Assembly (NCBI GenBank): GCA_038373885.1
Contig: JAWZYV010019475.1
Span: 160,001 to 224,000 of the forward strand
DNA: 64,000 bases
From: Cheiracanthium punctorium
Taxonomy: Eukaryota; Arthropoda; Arachnida; Araneae; Cheiracanthiidae
Direction: 5' to 3'
Shown piece after piece: positions 13,511 to 27,400 of this stretch. The translations under genes were made by a program, and so were the position numbers. The notes below the pieces were generated by a model. That model was not told where the DNA came from. It did no database searches and saw only the letters and a list, made by a program, of their open reading frames with translations. The stretch's first letter is position 1. The number at the start of each line of letters is the position of its first letter.

Positions 13511-13662
13511 ACTAAATTTTTGTTCGTTAAATGAAACAATTTGTTAATTTAACAAAAATTTTGTTACAAATCAACAAAATTATTCGGTTTAAATAACAAA
13601 AACCAAATTTTGTTGTATCAACAAAATTTTGTTAAATTCAACAAAACACTTTTTTTCCCGTG
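13511..13662. repeat. AACAAAATTTTGTT palindrome cluster
   Basis: The palindrome AACAAAATTTTGTT and its halves recur about eight times in 150 bp. The right edge read on the minus strand is CACGGGAAAAAAAGTGTTTT. It resembles the left edge of the array at 57682 (CACTGCAAAAAAAAGTCTGT), which suggests related TE termini. No matching left TIR was found here. Confidence 0.45.
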
Positions 13663-13746
13663 AGCAAAACGGGCATTTACAAATGTCTCTGGATGCAATT
13701 CTCCTAAGTTTAAAGAGAAACACTCTAAAATCGAAAAGGAAATAGT

Positions 13747-13915
13747 TATTCCTAAGGTCAGGAATATATTCCACCTCTGAGAAAGTGAAAAGTTTCTCTT
13801 TGGATCTGGATAATAATTATTCTTGGACTCGATGTGTGAATTTGCAACTTCTTCTCTGTTGGAGTAAATATCTCTATGGAAGACATTTACTCCTACTGGG
13901 TAGACCTTAGGAATA
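13747..13915. repeat. 13-bp inverted repeat pair
   Basis: TATTCCTAAGGTC (13747-13759) is exactly inverted as GACCTTAGGAATA (13903-13915). A second, inner pair, GGAGTAAAT/ATTTACTCC, lies near 13861-13893. A 107-codon minus-strand frame (13618-13941) overlaps all of this but has no recognisable domain. Confidence 0.4.
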
Positions 13916-13977
13916 TTTATAGAGAAGGTTCCATTACCCACTCTTTTTTTGCAGCAGAAAATTTAATATCTAATTTT

Positions 13978-14150
13978 TCTAGAGGGGGGGGAGCTAAGTC
14001 TACCCTAGCCCCTAAATAGTTGCGCCAATGCTTATTCCTTTAGAAATTAGCTGCCTTTTCACGCCTCTTAATTTACATTGAATACATATAAAACTATATT
14101 ATTTTACCAAGGGCGCATCCAGAAACAATTTTCGGGGTGAGGGAAGAACA
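13978..14150. mobile_element. hAT-like MITE fragments
   Basis: Two separate end-like sequences: GGCGCAACTATTTAGGGGC reading minus with a poly-G/C run (13984-14023), and CAAGGGCGCATCCAGAAAC reading plus (from about 14109). Both resemble the CAGGGGCG-type ends of the MITEs at 34619 and 62810, but neither has a partner TIR or target duplication. Confidence 0.3.
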
Positions 14151-14155
14151 TGAAA

Positions 14156-17100
14156 CTTGAATACTCATTTTATATACTGTAAAGCCCATTTTATATTAAT
14201 GAAATCCCTTGTTAACGATTTTATTAATGAAGTTTGCATCGACAATATACTACACGTAATTTTCTGAAACCAATCATAAGACATACATTTTTCAAATACT
14301 TAGTATTGTATGTTGCTTCAAGAGTTTTAGGGAATAAAATAATTTTGTCTTAAAATAAAATAAATAATGTAAGGATTTTGATTATTCATTTACATTCAAT
14401 GTATACAAATGATTTGAGTCTTAAATGTTTTTTACTCCTTCGTTCATCTATTGTTATTCGTTGCTGTATTTGCGTAATTACTAAAACATTGCAATTTTAA
14501 AATCATTAAAGAAACGTGTTGAAGAGTTCTGGCGATTAAAAGTATTATAAACTCGTTCTGAAATTCTTTTCAATTTTATTTTCCTCTTAAAATCTTTGAG
14601 GGAGGATAGGAAACCATGTAAATACGGTAAATATATGTATTTTTTAATTAATGCAAATGAAATGCTTTTTATTAATCATAATCCTTTATTTTTAATTAAA
14701 TGTTAATTTTTTTATAATGAATGACTAGCGATAAAAATGTTTTGTAAGGCTTTTTAACCGTCATACGTCAGGTACAGGTTGACTTAACATAGAGAGGCAA
14801 TAAAATCACATTTAAAGGAAGGGACAAAAGCATGTAGTCTAAAATTCATAGCCCTAGAATTTTTTTAATTTCATATTCTTATTTTCCTAATTTCAGTCTT
14901 AACACGCGCGTAAAAGAATGATTGAATTTATTGACTTTTTGAAAAGTGTTATGTATAGAAATATTTCTTTTAATGATTTTTGTTTGAAAATCCTTCTGTT
15001 TTTCTTCCTTAAAGAACAGTTAACGAGAGGCTCAGCTGATAAATAGGAGCTTAATGACTGTCACACTATTGGTTTTTCCTTTGTCTTTTTTTATATCATC
15101 AGTGGAAATATTTCAGAATAAAATCAAGGCTTTATTCAGTGTGTCTGAAAAAAAAAATCCTTATCCAGGGTTTCTTTTTGCAACCGTCAATCACAGAAAT
15201 TTTTTTTGGCTAAAGTTACTTTTTTTCGCCGATTACTAGATGGTTACTCAAGTTTACAAAAATCAAAAATTAATAAGAAATCTACAAAAATAAGAAGTTC
15301 CTTTTTAACGTCAAAACCTTAGTAAAAACATTCTTGTTTACTGTAATGTAGATCGAAAATACGCATATTTTTACTAAAATAACAAAAAGAGAAAAAAAAA
15401 GGTGTGACTAAAGGGACTTACATTTTAAATCGTATATCGCGCTCTTCTACTCACTAACTGAACTAATGCACTAAGTCACTATCTCAACAAAATATTTTCT
15501 TAATTAATATAGAATGAATATCCAAAAAGAAATATTCCCACGAGAATCTTTACCATCTATTCCATGAGAATCTACTTTAAAAGCCAATAATATACGTATA
15601 AAAATTATAGAGAAAGCAGCAAAAACTTATTTTTTAGCAGCATGTATAGAAAGCGATCTTTCTCTTGTTGATGACCAGTTGAGAACAGAATGACTAACTC
15701 AACAGTACCTCGCACTGTCACGAGAAGTGCTATTTTTGGCACCTAATTTAAAATATTGGAAATGGTATGATTTAGGCAGTTGTACGGCTTGGAAACTTTT
15801 CCCAAATTTGTCGAAATAACTAAAAATAAGGCTGTCAAGTCTTTATTCAGCCCTTTATTCCCAACCGTTGGTCCAATTCTAAAAATGATTTTAACGCCTA
15901 AATATTTATTTTTATAACTTTCATATACATGAATTAATGGATTAAAAAATACAAATTGTAATCTATTCTCCTAGGCTCTACAGTTGTATTTAGTAAAGCT
16001 TTTTTTATTACAATAATTCGTCTTTATGAGAAAAAAGAATTCTCTGAAATATTTTAGTTTGAAGCTTGCTGAATAAGAAGTGTTCAAAATGAACATCTAT
16101 TTTTATTTCGCACTCAGATTAAACGCAGAATAGTTAAATTTGTAGGTAGTATTAAAAAATATTTGTAACAGTTCACTGCATGGTAATATCTTGATTAATG
16201 CTAACGAGATTTTTTTTATGACTATGATATTTTTAAGATATCTTAAAAGTATTCCAATATATTTACTGAGACTTGGCTAAGGAAAAAAAAAATTCAAGAA
16301 ATTAAGAGTATCGCTAATTTTGAAATTAAATAATTTAGGTAGTTTTTGCCCCACATACATGATTTGTTGTTTGTTTTACGCACTACTATCAGAGCAAACT
16401 TACTTTAAATAAAACTACAGGCACCAATAGACTGTAAAAATTGAGATTTTTACTAAACTTGGTTGTGTGAAAGTGCTATAAAACGATAAGATTTTATCTT
16501 TTAAAGAGTTTTGTAATTGGAAATATTTATCTTTTCCTAGAGGTTAGGGTAAGGATTTTAGAGGTGCCCTATATAATAAATAAATCAGTATTCATTTACT
16601 AAAAGATGCAGTACGCAAAAAAAAAAAGAAAAAAGAAAGAATTGAAGGGAAATTTTGAATTAATTGTGCATAGCATTGTTTTTAGTGGTAATCTAAATAT
16701 TAAAACAGAATCTAAGTTTTGAAAGTTCAGTGGCAACTGTATCTTTTCACTTGATATTTAAAAACAATGCGTCATGGCTTCTATAAGTATTAGAGGGAAA
16801 TTTTAACTTAATCTATAACATTTGCAATATTGAATCTATTTTACTGTATTTAAAATGCTATAAAGGCCCAATGATAGCAACATTTTTTTGGATTATAGGT
16901 TTTTTCATAATAATTATTAATTACTTATTACATAATATTTCAAAAATCATTAATTGAAACATGAATAAATTTTATACTCGTTGGAAGTATGATTTAAAAA
17001 CCTGAAAAATTTTTTGGTTATAATTAGATTAGAATAAAAAAAAAATATTGGGTTGGCAGTAGCAGATTTAGCTTACGTCTTGTAGAGTGAAGAAATCTTG

Positions 17101-19880
17101 GAAAGCCCGTTGTCTAAAGGCCTGGCGGTCCAAATACATGCATTTGACAAGTTTTAAAAATATTAGCTAATACATTTAAAAGGGAGTCTAAAGTTATCAT
17201 ATATCGGTCTTTACCACTCTGCTCATTGTCACATTTTGTTTCCTAGCAGCTGAGAATGATTATTCATTCTCAAATAATTATTTCACTCAATTTTTACAGT
17301 AAAGCAGTGAAATTTCATATTTAGGGTATTTGAGGCTCAATAAAACGACTGAGGAAATCAATGAAAATGGTTTGTATTGAAAATTTCAAGATTAAAAACA
17401 ATACGTAAATATCCACTCGAAAATTCAAATTTATATTGACAGATTCAAAACATTAAGCCATAAACATAGGTCAAAACAATTCTTTTCTGTGACACTTAAA
17501 ACTCTATCGCTCAGGTTCGGATTTTTTTTGTTTGTACTGTGTAATGTACATTTATAACTTTTACCTAATAAAATAATTGATATTTGTCGTTAAAAATACT
17601 CGTCTTTTTGTAAGCACGATAATTTAAATCAATACTTTTACCTAAAATGTACAGTTAACTGATTTGTAAAGTTAACTCAGTTTGTATAAAATGAAGAAAA
17701 ACCAATGTATGTGTGATTTAAAACCTGGAATATAAAATATGTTAAAATTGCCTAAAATATATAATTTCCTTACTCTTTTAGCCCAATAAAAGAAAGTGCA
17801 AGTTTTAACAACTCAGAGAAGTTTTATTGCGCGTCTTAAGTAAAAGATTTCTAACATAATCTGTAATACTTTTTTTTGACATTTACATAAAAAAGTATTG
17901 TATATTATTTACAATCAAGTCGCTATTTAAAACGGAAAGAGTTTAGAAGTCTTGAAAAGGTGTGCAGTTTTTAAAGAAATAAAACAATACGGATATTTTA
18001 ATACATTTTTTAGAATGTAGAGATTACTTAATGAAAATAACAATAATAATGGCAATAAAATGGCTGAAGAAAGTCGATTAAAGAATTAATATTCAAAAAT
18101 AGTTTTTTGTGCACAGAATTTAAAGTGAAATGAAAGTAATAAATGCTCGTAGATTAACTGAGTACTGAGGAAAAGAACTCTTTTTAAAGTTAAATAGTAA
18201 TAAATTCAAGATTTGATCATAGACTTATTTTCTATTTTGAAATCGTCATTATTTTTAATGAATGTAAAAGTGTGAACGAGCTTTCGGTTTGAAACTTCCT
18301 GCAAACACTTAGTAATGTTTAACTGCAAAACAACTGTTTTAAACTATTTATTTTAAATTGGAAAGTTTGTCACGTGTAAAATATTTCGGGAGAAAAAAAG
18401 TGTAATTTTAAATACTATTTCAAGATGAATTTCGTTATTTTTGACTGAATTTCTTTTTAATTTTTTAAAAATTATAGTTGAAAAATATCAAAATGAAATT
18501 AAACACATTAGTAAATAAATTTGCTAAAATTTCACTACATTTTAATATTAATCATCAGCGACTTCATATGTTTTTAAAATTTGGATTTGAAATAGCGAAA
18601 TACATTATTTTGCTTAAAATTTAGAAAAATTAAACACATTTTTAAACGTATTTTTTAAATATGCTAAAAACTTCTACTAAAAATGCACACTTAAAAAATA
18701 ATTACTGCTTAAGTCTGAATACTAAAGAGAAAGAAACTGTTATTAATATTCATTACTTTGTTACGTTTTCAAGCAAAAATATATCCTAAGCTACCTTGAT
18801 TATTAAAGTTTTTCTCACTTTTACATCTACAGCGAGTTATGTTCCCAGCTATGTTTTATTTTAGCCGTATTTTAAAGTAGAGAAATTAGTTTATATTTTT
18901 TTTATTACATCAACTGAAAGTGACAATTTTTTTAGATGCTAATCTTCACATTAACTTTAATTAAGGCATATAACCGTGGCGAATACATAATTCAAATTTA
19001 CCAACATTTCAGTTAATTAGAATGCATAATTTATAAGATTCTTAATCATTAGTTAAAAATAAAATGATTCTTTCTCCCTTTATTTATTTGGTGCACAGCC
19101 ACGTTTCGGGGAAAAAAAGATCTTTTATTTTGTTTAAAATTTCAGAGGCTTTCAGCATAAAAACACAAGATACAGCTGAGATAACATTATTTTTATAAGA
19201 AATCTTATTAATGCAGATTTTCTACAAGTACATGCGAGGGACTGAATGTATATTTTATTTACTTTTCTAGAAAATAAAAAAGATATTTAAATATACATCA
19301 GCACTATTTTTATCACAAGAGATATACACAATCATTTTTTGAATAGCAGAGTAGAGCGATGAAAAGGTGTTTTTACAGTCGTACATCTCGTATACAAAAC
19401 AATCAGTAAAAAAGAAACAAAGATGGAAAATCCAAAATGGGTTTAATGCAGTTTCCCAAAATGCTTTGTTTAATCTATATAATGCATATTTTTTTTATTC
19501 ACCCCAACGAGCTTGAAAAGTGTTTGCAGCATAGGAGTCTCCGTGCGTGAAACCACATAATTATTCATGTAAATATTACTTTATTCAAAATAATTTTTTG
19601 AATGCCATTGATACAGTTCCATGAATAAGTGGAAGTAAATATAATGAATTTTACGCAAGAGTTTTCCGATTGATCCTTACTTAAACTTTTGAATTACTGA
19701 TATTATGATTCTTTTTTTCAGCGTTTTATAGCCTATATAGTTAAATAAATGATATTTTGAAGCGGAGCTCGCTATAATAGAAATGACTCAATGTAGCATT
19801 GTAGAAAATGTTTTAATTTGTTTACCAACTTAGAAAAAAAATCTAATGTTCTTTTTACAAGAACACAAAGATTAAACTTA
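14156..19880. other. AT-rich non-coding DNA
   Basis: About 5.7 kb of very AT-rich sequence in which I recognise no exon, RNA gene or TE. Short homopolymer runs only. Confidence 0.5.
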
Positions 19881-20466
19881 TCAGGTTGTAACGAAAGTTT
19901 TCCGCCAGATTTGCTTGAGTCAGCTCACACGGTACCCAGCTATTGACCTCATATGTCTAGTTTATGCGTTGCTTAGCGCGACTAATGTACATGGCACTAA
20001 AGTATAACTCTTTTAGCTAGCTCTCGAGTGGATGAATATTTTATCTTCTTCCACAAATTCTGGTAGGCGGGCCTCATCAGCACCAGTAGGCCGGCCAGAG
20101 CGCTCTGCTTCTTTAATATCCTAGTCCTAGTTTTTGAACACTCGGTACCAAATCTTCACAGTGTCACATGATACAACAGTAGTACCTTAAGCTGTACACA
20201 TGATTCAGTGTCATTCTGTAGCTGACTTTTTGCGACAGAAATGAGAGTAAATGATGGATCAATCTGGTAGCGTGATAGTTCCATTTCAGACACCTTATAC
20301 GTAATCATAACGATATTGTTTTACAGATTTCACAACACAGTGCTCTAAAATAAGTCTTTTCTTTCAAATAACAAAAATCGTTTTACAAAATATTGGCAAA
20401 GACACCAACGCGAACTGCTTGTGCAGGCAATACTTGGAGTGGCGGAAAACTTTCGTTACAACCTAA
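19881..20466 (-). mobile_element. Internally deleted mariner element with intact TIRs
   Basis: The ends match perfectly for 25 bp as inverted repeats (AGGTTGTAACGAAAGTTTTC... at 19883; complement ending 20464), flanked by TA at 19879-19880 and 20467-20468, the mariner/Tc1 target duplication. The minus strand at about 20166-20030 translates to a decayed N-terminal transposase piece: VKIWYRVFKN, two stops, then DIKEAERSGRPTGADEARLP. This is the helix-turn-helix and linker style of mariner transposases. At 586 bp against a usual ~1.3 kb, the catalytic DDD core is missing, so the element is non-autonomous. No other copy was seen in this window. Confidence 0.8.
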
Positions 20467-20834
20467 TAGATAATTTTGGAGACGCTAGCTTTATAAAAAA
20501 ATGCCAAATACTTTATTGATGCTTTCAAGTTTAATGCACATCAAACGCATTCCTCTAACTTGTAAACAGTAATTTAAACTTTATGCTCAGGGTATGTTTC
20601 ACTTAAATATCTGGAGTTTAAGTAAATTTGGATCTATAAAAATAGATCGTAATTTTTATGTAATCCACGTATTCTTGACTCGAATATTACGCTAATATTG
20701 TACTTTTGAAACGCTCTTCACAACGCAGCTTATACACTTGAAAAAAAATGGAGTGCGCATTTCTTCTGTAAAGATAATTAAATTTCCACCGTATCAATTC
20801 TCTAAGTTGGTTGGGACAGTTAAAAATATTTTTT

Positions 20835-21429
20835 TTAATTTCCAATGTCAAGATAGGAAGACAAATACAGCAAAGGAATGGTAAAAAAGAAAGAAAACAC
20901 ACGAACAAAAAACTCAGCTGTATCAAATAGTCTATGTATCCAAACAGTCCCTGGCCTCCCAATAGCGGTCTGCAAGTGAGGATTTGGATAAGGCTTGGCA
21001 AAAGGGGAGGAGGTCAGCATCCATGTCCTGGTCCAGGTCACAGAGACTAGAGATAGGACTTGAAACAATACGAAGCCGATGCAAATGTTTTAGAAGACAG
21101 TCATGGCCAGTGGCGAGCCTAAACTCAGCCACCATTTTATATCTAGGCCATTTAGAGACACGGAAAAGTTTATCTTTCCAAGGCTTTTGCAATGTTCTAA
21201 GATCGAGGGCCTCTCGGAACTTTTCTGATAATCTATTTTTGATTAAACGTTTCATTGTTTCATAGGGAACACTGGAATGAGAGCTTTGTAGAATTAAGGC
21301 ACCCCTTTTCGCCAGTGAATCGGCGATTTCCTTGCCAAGGAATCCGCAGTGACCGGGGATCCACTGAAAAACGATGTTCTTCCCAATGACCGCAAGGCGT
21401 TGCAACTTTCTATGGCAATCAAGGACCAT
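20835..21429 (-). pseudogene. Non-LTR retrotransposon RNase H/C-terminal fragment
   Basis: A 165-codon minus-strand frame (21429 to 20932) encodes the end of a LINE second ORF. Residues ~20-42 carry the RNase H signature WIPGHCG..G.EIADSLAKRG, containing the last catalytic acidic residue. A basic linker and the segment RLATGHDCLLKHLHRL follow. Then comes a degraded CCHC-like knuckle (SLCDLDQDMDAD), in which the usual His is replaced. This tail is typical of Jockey/I-group LINEs of arthropods. The reverse transcriptase, endonuclease and most of RNase H are absent, so the copy is 5'-truncated at about 21430. Poly-T on the plus strand near 20829-20838 could mark the 3' tail. The first ATG is fortuitous. 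Confidence 0.8.
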
Positions 21430-24400
21430 AGAGGAATTTTAGGAACAGAGGAACAAACAATTAAAAATATAAGACGCAGGATCTTGAAAAATATCTATCC
21501 TTGTGGAGAGTTTTATGAGGTTCTCTTTATAAATAACTCTAGTTATGTTCTTTAAAAATATCACTTTGATTAATTCGAAGTGCAAATTCAAGCATAAATT
21601 TAAATAAACATAGAATTCAAAAGTATTTGAATGTATAGGCTAGCGAACTTTAAAGAATTCGAAAATTATTATCTGTTGAATATAAAAGTAATGTGAGCAC
21701 AATCGGATTGTTTTAATTACAGCAAGTTAATACAGGTAAACTAAACTATGTTGCAAATGTTCTTTATATAGAATATAGCTACCTTTATTCTGCAGACAGT
21801 CTAAAATGGAAAACCCTTAGAAATTTAGTTATAATCTTGAGAGAAAAATTGTGCCTTTTCAATTTAGCAATTTAAAATTTATGGCCCCCTGTTACATTTT
21901 AAGGCAAAGCTTCTCAGTGCTGGAATATTATATCTGAGGTCTTATTTATTTTAATTGTTGAAGAAGCTCAAAAAGCTTTATGTCGATGAAGGATGCCCCG
22001 AAAATCTTTCGAATAAGTTTAAAAATATGGAGTTTTTAGACTTTCTCTATGCAGTACTCCGAAATAACGAAAATATTTGTATACTGCAGGTGCCACAGTA
22101 TTCTCCAAATAGCAAAACAAATCTTCCTCAGCTTTTCTAATATATTTTATTTCTCGGAACAGTCTTAAGGGAGAATTAACTGGTGTAAAGACATACAGTT
22201 AGAGTCGAGGACAACTGTAAACAAATTTTTTCTTCTCAAATTTTCATTAAGCAAATTTATTCGTTTTATCTGGTTTAAAAGCACCTTTCATTTCGATAAT
22301 ATATGTTGAATCTTATCTTTAATAAACTTTAAAAGATCATACAATGAAAAAGTAATTCAGTGTAACTTTCAATAAAAATATGTTGAATACTGAAGTCATT
22401 TAATTGAGAATGTTGAAATATTCCTCAATATGATGTATACTTAATATAATTAACTCTCATATATTATTAGAAAGCGCTGTATTTTTTAAACTTTTATATT
22501 CTATATTTATTTTTATTTATTATATTATAAAATTTATAGCTTTTATTGAAAACACGTGAGATCAAATTGACTAACAGTTGTTGATATTGTTTACAAAACG
22601 AGAGAAAACATTTTTCAATATAATGTTGAGTGTATAACTTTTAATAATAAATTGTTATAATAACTTTCCGCGAAAATTTATACTAAATAAATCAGCTCTG
22701 AAAGCACTCTAATTAAATTAAAATGCAATTTTACCGACATACTTATTTGCCTCTGAAGATGTCATTGTCAATTTAATAGCGAGTCAAAACCGAGAAACCT
22801 TTGAAAAGCAAAGCACTATTGTTACTCCAGTTTGGGATATTCTCAAATGAATGTAACTAAAGATTATCTTTTCGATTATAAATTTGAAAGCGCTGCTTTG
22901 GTTAATAAACATATGCTCAAAGTTAGAAATGAACAATTGAAGTACATCTATACTAATTTCAGAAATATTATTTCGACACTTTTAACATGGTTAAATCTGT
23001 CAATACTTATGATGAATTAAATTCGTGTATTATTTTTCCTTTTCCTTTTCTTTTCAAACAAAATAATTTCTCATCGGGTAATTAATTCAATTTAAATCAA
23101 ACTAAATTATTGAAAAGAAAATTAAAGGACTAAAATTATTGATCCGAAAACTAATTTTCTGTGATTATTAATGAAAGTTGCATCAAAGGTTTTCTCTAAA
23201 GGCGACGGTGGCTTAGCACTGAAGTAGGATTTTAACTTATTTTTAACTTATTTTATGCCGGGTGCTAAAATATTTCATTGAATTTTTTGGTTACAAAGAT
23301 TTTGTTCATTATAGCTAGTATGACTGCTTTGTAAAACCTTTTTTAATTTCTTTTATGCTGTATTCTTGTAAAGAAAGGTAGTGGATTTGGAATAAATTCG
23401 TTAAAATGAATATTCTTTTTAATTTCTAGAAGAAAACTAATATTGCTCAAATGTGTTAACATGACTAATATCATAGAAAAATACAATAAAAACTTACTTA
23501 GAAAAATACAGTAAAACAGTTGTAAATTTATATTTAGTATAACACGTTCAGTCAAATAGCATTCAATAGCATTCATTATTTTTGTTGCAATTAAAAGAAA
23601 GAAACCTCGAACAATTTAAATATTTTAACATCATAGAAAGTATGCGAGTAATTTTTAATTTAATTTTTTAAAAATATTACTTGAAAATTTTCTGACCTTT
23701 GATCTTAATCATTCTGAAGGATTTTGAGTGTTTACACTAATTTTAACATAAGAAATACTTTTAACTATTATAATGACATCTGATATTTTTAATTATTATA
23801 ATTACGTAAAAGGGAAAAAGCCAAAATATTGATTTATTTTAAACTTCAGATTCAGCTTAAACTTTTACAAATGTAAGCGACATTTTAAATCTAATATTTC
23901 AATTGTTCTCTTTTTTATAGAGAATTTAAGTGGTTTTTTTTCAAAAAATTGAAAAAAATTAAGAGGCTTTGTCTTCATTTTTATGAATAAAAAAGATGCC
24001 TTTTTGTAATATGCTAAGGAGGCTTATATAGTATTTTTAAAATTTACGATAAAATTTTGTACGAGTCAAAACTTTAGGTGTTAAATTTTTTAATATTTAT
24101 AAAACTGTATCTAGAACACACGCTATTTTGGCATTTTACGGAACGTTACAGAGCGTAAATAAAATAAAGAATTAGATGCTCTGAAAAATTTCAGCAAATA
24201 GTCTTGTAAAGTATACTTCAGTATCGATAAAAATAAACTTAGTGAGCAAAAATGTAAAGGTTAAAAATGTAGTTATTAAAATTCAAGAAGTTTTGGTTAT
24301 TAAAATATAAAATAAATGAGTAGTTTAAAATGATTTTACTTTTTAGAATGTGCTTTTAGTTGAATATCAAAATGCAATGAAATCACGAATTTTATTATTA

Positions 24401-27400
24401 ATTAAAAAAAATGTTGAACATGTACCGTGATTCCTCCAGGAAAAATAATTATAGTCATGTGAATATCTTTTAGAGAACTTGGTGTGATATATGGAACTAT
24501 TCATGTAATTATTTTTGTAAACATTTTTAAAAAGCGTGTAAGTATGGTAATACATTTTATGCACATTTTTTCTCTTATTTCGCAAAAGAAATTAGAAATC
24601 TCAAAGAATTAAATTAGGTCTATATAATAAAATACAAATCACACAAATATTTTTCTGTTGTTTGCCTTGTGCAGAGTTGTATAAAGCATTTAAAGTGTAA
24701 AACGTAACAATTTTAAACAGTGCTGAAGAACTAATCTATTTTGAAAGAATTCCAAACAATTTTTTACATTAGGCAGATAAATTTTTTTGATAGACTTTCC
24801 TGTATTTGAACAAATTCCTATTGTAAAGATTTATTTTTAAATGTTTTATGAACCTCAAAGAAATTTCTGTTCTTTTTTTTTCTATGGTAGCCTAAGGGGG
24901 ATTATGGCGCTTCACTTATCTCAGGCGGAATTCGGAACTAGGAAAGAGGAAAATTTTTAACACTATATTCTTCTCACATATTTTCCTCCACACAATGTGT
25001 TGCTTTGTGGGAATTTCGTTAATGCATATAGATGCAGTAAACGATATGCTATTATCTATTTTCCAATGTACTCAAATCAAAAAACCGTATAAAACTTATT
25101 ACACTACAAGAATGCTTATTTTATAGTATTTTTAAATAACTACATAAAGCAGTGCTTTCATCAAACTGAGGATTGAGGATAATAGCTACATTTTTAGAGA
25201 AAGTGTGATTGCCGATGAGCATTTTCTTACTATTTTGTGGCGTTTTGAATATTTTGCATTTTAAGAAACTTCTGGCTGTATCTTAATGATCATTAGTGCG
25301 TAAGGTTTCTGTTTGACTCCTTTATCCGTATATATTCTGCATATTACACATCTTGTTTAGGATTTTCCTGTAAGTCGTTGTCAAGCGAAAATGCATTGAT
25401 TTTACAGGAACAATCCTCAGTTTTGTTGTTATGCCTTTAGTTACATTGCAATAATATTTCTAACTGCGCATTGCATTCTTGGCCTTTAAGTTTTATACAG
25501 GCACTAATTTTTAACTGCAGATGTTTCGTATTTTCTTTGTGGCAGTCTGATTTTTGCGCTGTACACGCATAGGAAAATATATCTGCATTTCAAATTTCAT
25601 GCAATCTTGTTTCCCTCTGATTTTAACCGTTTGTGCCTAGTCCCCCTTTTTTGGAAAGCTCAAATTTTAGCATTTCCGCTGTCAGACGCAAAAATTTTAA
25701 CCATTATTCAATTTCCCTAGCCTTAATTCAGTAGCAGTAAATCCCAATTCCACAAAATACTTTAAGCTGACAAGTGAGATACAAAATTCTCACTTTGTAT
25801 ACATATTTTTAAAGCGAAATCATCACTTGTTCAGTTGATAATCGAATTTTTTTATTTCTACTGACATCATCTAAAATTAGAGACAATCAATCAAACAATA
25901 AATGAATTAATTATCGTAATATGAACATTACATTATGCTATCAAAACGTATAGAAAAATTTGGCCATCAAACATTGCTGCACAGATTTATAACTTTCGAA
26001 AATTTCCTAATCGATCTTCTTTTGTTCTATTTTTATTCCAAAATTTTCCCTAGACCTGCTGCTGAATGATATCGTTTGCACAGTGACTTGTTGAACACTA
26101 TGCACATGAATTGAATTTCCACTTCCTCTTGGGCCAGTCAATCGATATGCTTGTTGGAACATTCAACTTTTGCTCTGATTTTTAAATTTTCCTTATAATA
26201 TGCATGAAATTTTGTAATATTTCATCTTTTTCTTTTCAACTCTGTTCTTCATGTTAAAGAAGGCTTTTGATTATTATTATGGTCAGCATCTCGTAAAACT
26301 GAATTGAAATTTTATATTAAGCATGCATCCTATCTAGAATTTATTGTTCTACTGTGTTGGGCTAGTCATAAATTTAACTGCAAATCGCAGTTCGAGCTTC
26401 CATAATTCACCCTGAAACGAGACATTCCTTCAATAAACTCTAGGGCGCATTCGCTTTTCCATTACTAGCAGTTTCAAACATTTTAACAGCCCATTGTGCC
26501 TCGTAAGACACAGTTTATTCCTCTTGAATGTTCCCAAACATCCGTTATTGGAATGCGAAGCTATTATGTCATCAAACATTATATTCGAGAATGATTTAAA
26601 GCGCGATTATTTAAATTGCAGTTTAGTTCACTGAGCTTCAGACGCAGGTCAACATTTTTACCATAATTGTTCGTAGTCGCAGCGCAGCGGTGAAAAGTAA
26701 GAACGGATTGAAAGAAAAAAAATCTTCAATATGCGACTCTAAGAAATGATCACATCTAGTGCTCGTTGCTTTATGAACCATATATTATGCAGCCGGTTTT
26801 ATATGGCAGCGTTTCGCTTCATTTCACCTGTTTCTAATTCCTGTGCCTTTTAAAAGTCATTAAATTAAAATCGATGAGAAATAAAATATGCAGAATGACA
26901 TGAAAATGAAAATAACGTGAAAGAAGGTACTCCAAAAAAGTAATTCGACGGCACACATTTATTTTTAATCGCGCATATTTACGCACACACACTCTTCCGA
27001 GTTTTCAATTTAATCCTTTTGGAGGAATCTTTATATAAAATGATCTGGAGTCTATAACTATAGATATACATGTATACTAAAAACCGTATGTTTAGCCTAA
27101 TACTAGTCCTAAAATTTTGCACAATACCCACATTATTCCAATTTTTTGACCAAATTTTAAAATGTGGGTAGGAATAATTCATTTAGTTCCTTTTTTTAGA
27201 GTGCAAAATTTTAGTAATTTGCGCACATCCTTGCTTAGAAAAAAGGGTATATATATCACACTGTAAACAACTGAGATGCAGTTTATATCACTTAAATATT
27301 TGAAACATCCTTTTAAAAATAATCTAATGGCTTTCGGTATTATAGATTTTAATTTAATATTGATACGTTAAGAGCGAGCATTGATAAATTAATTTAAAAA

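Noticed and set aside
13618..13941. 107-codon minus frame
   Set aside because: No recognisable domain. It spans nested inverted repeats and ends in the palindrome cluster, so it is more likely TE-derived non-coding sequence.
21955..22140. 61-codon + frame followed by CTGCAG|GTGCCA as a possible exon
   Set aside because: No convincing acceptor (TTGAAG without a strong pyrimidine tract), weak donor and no recognised homology.
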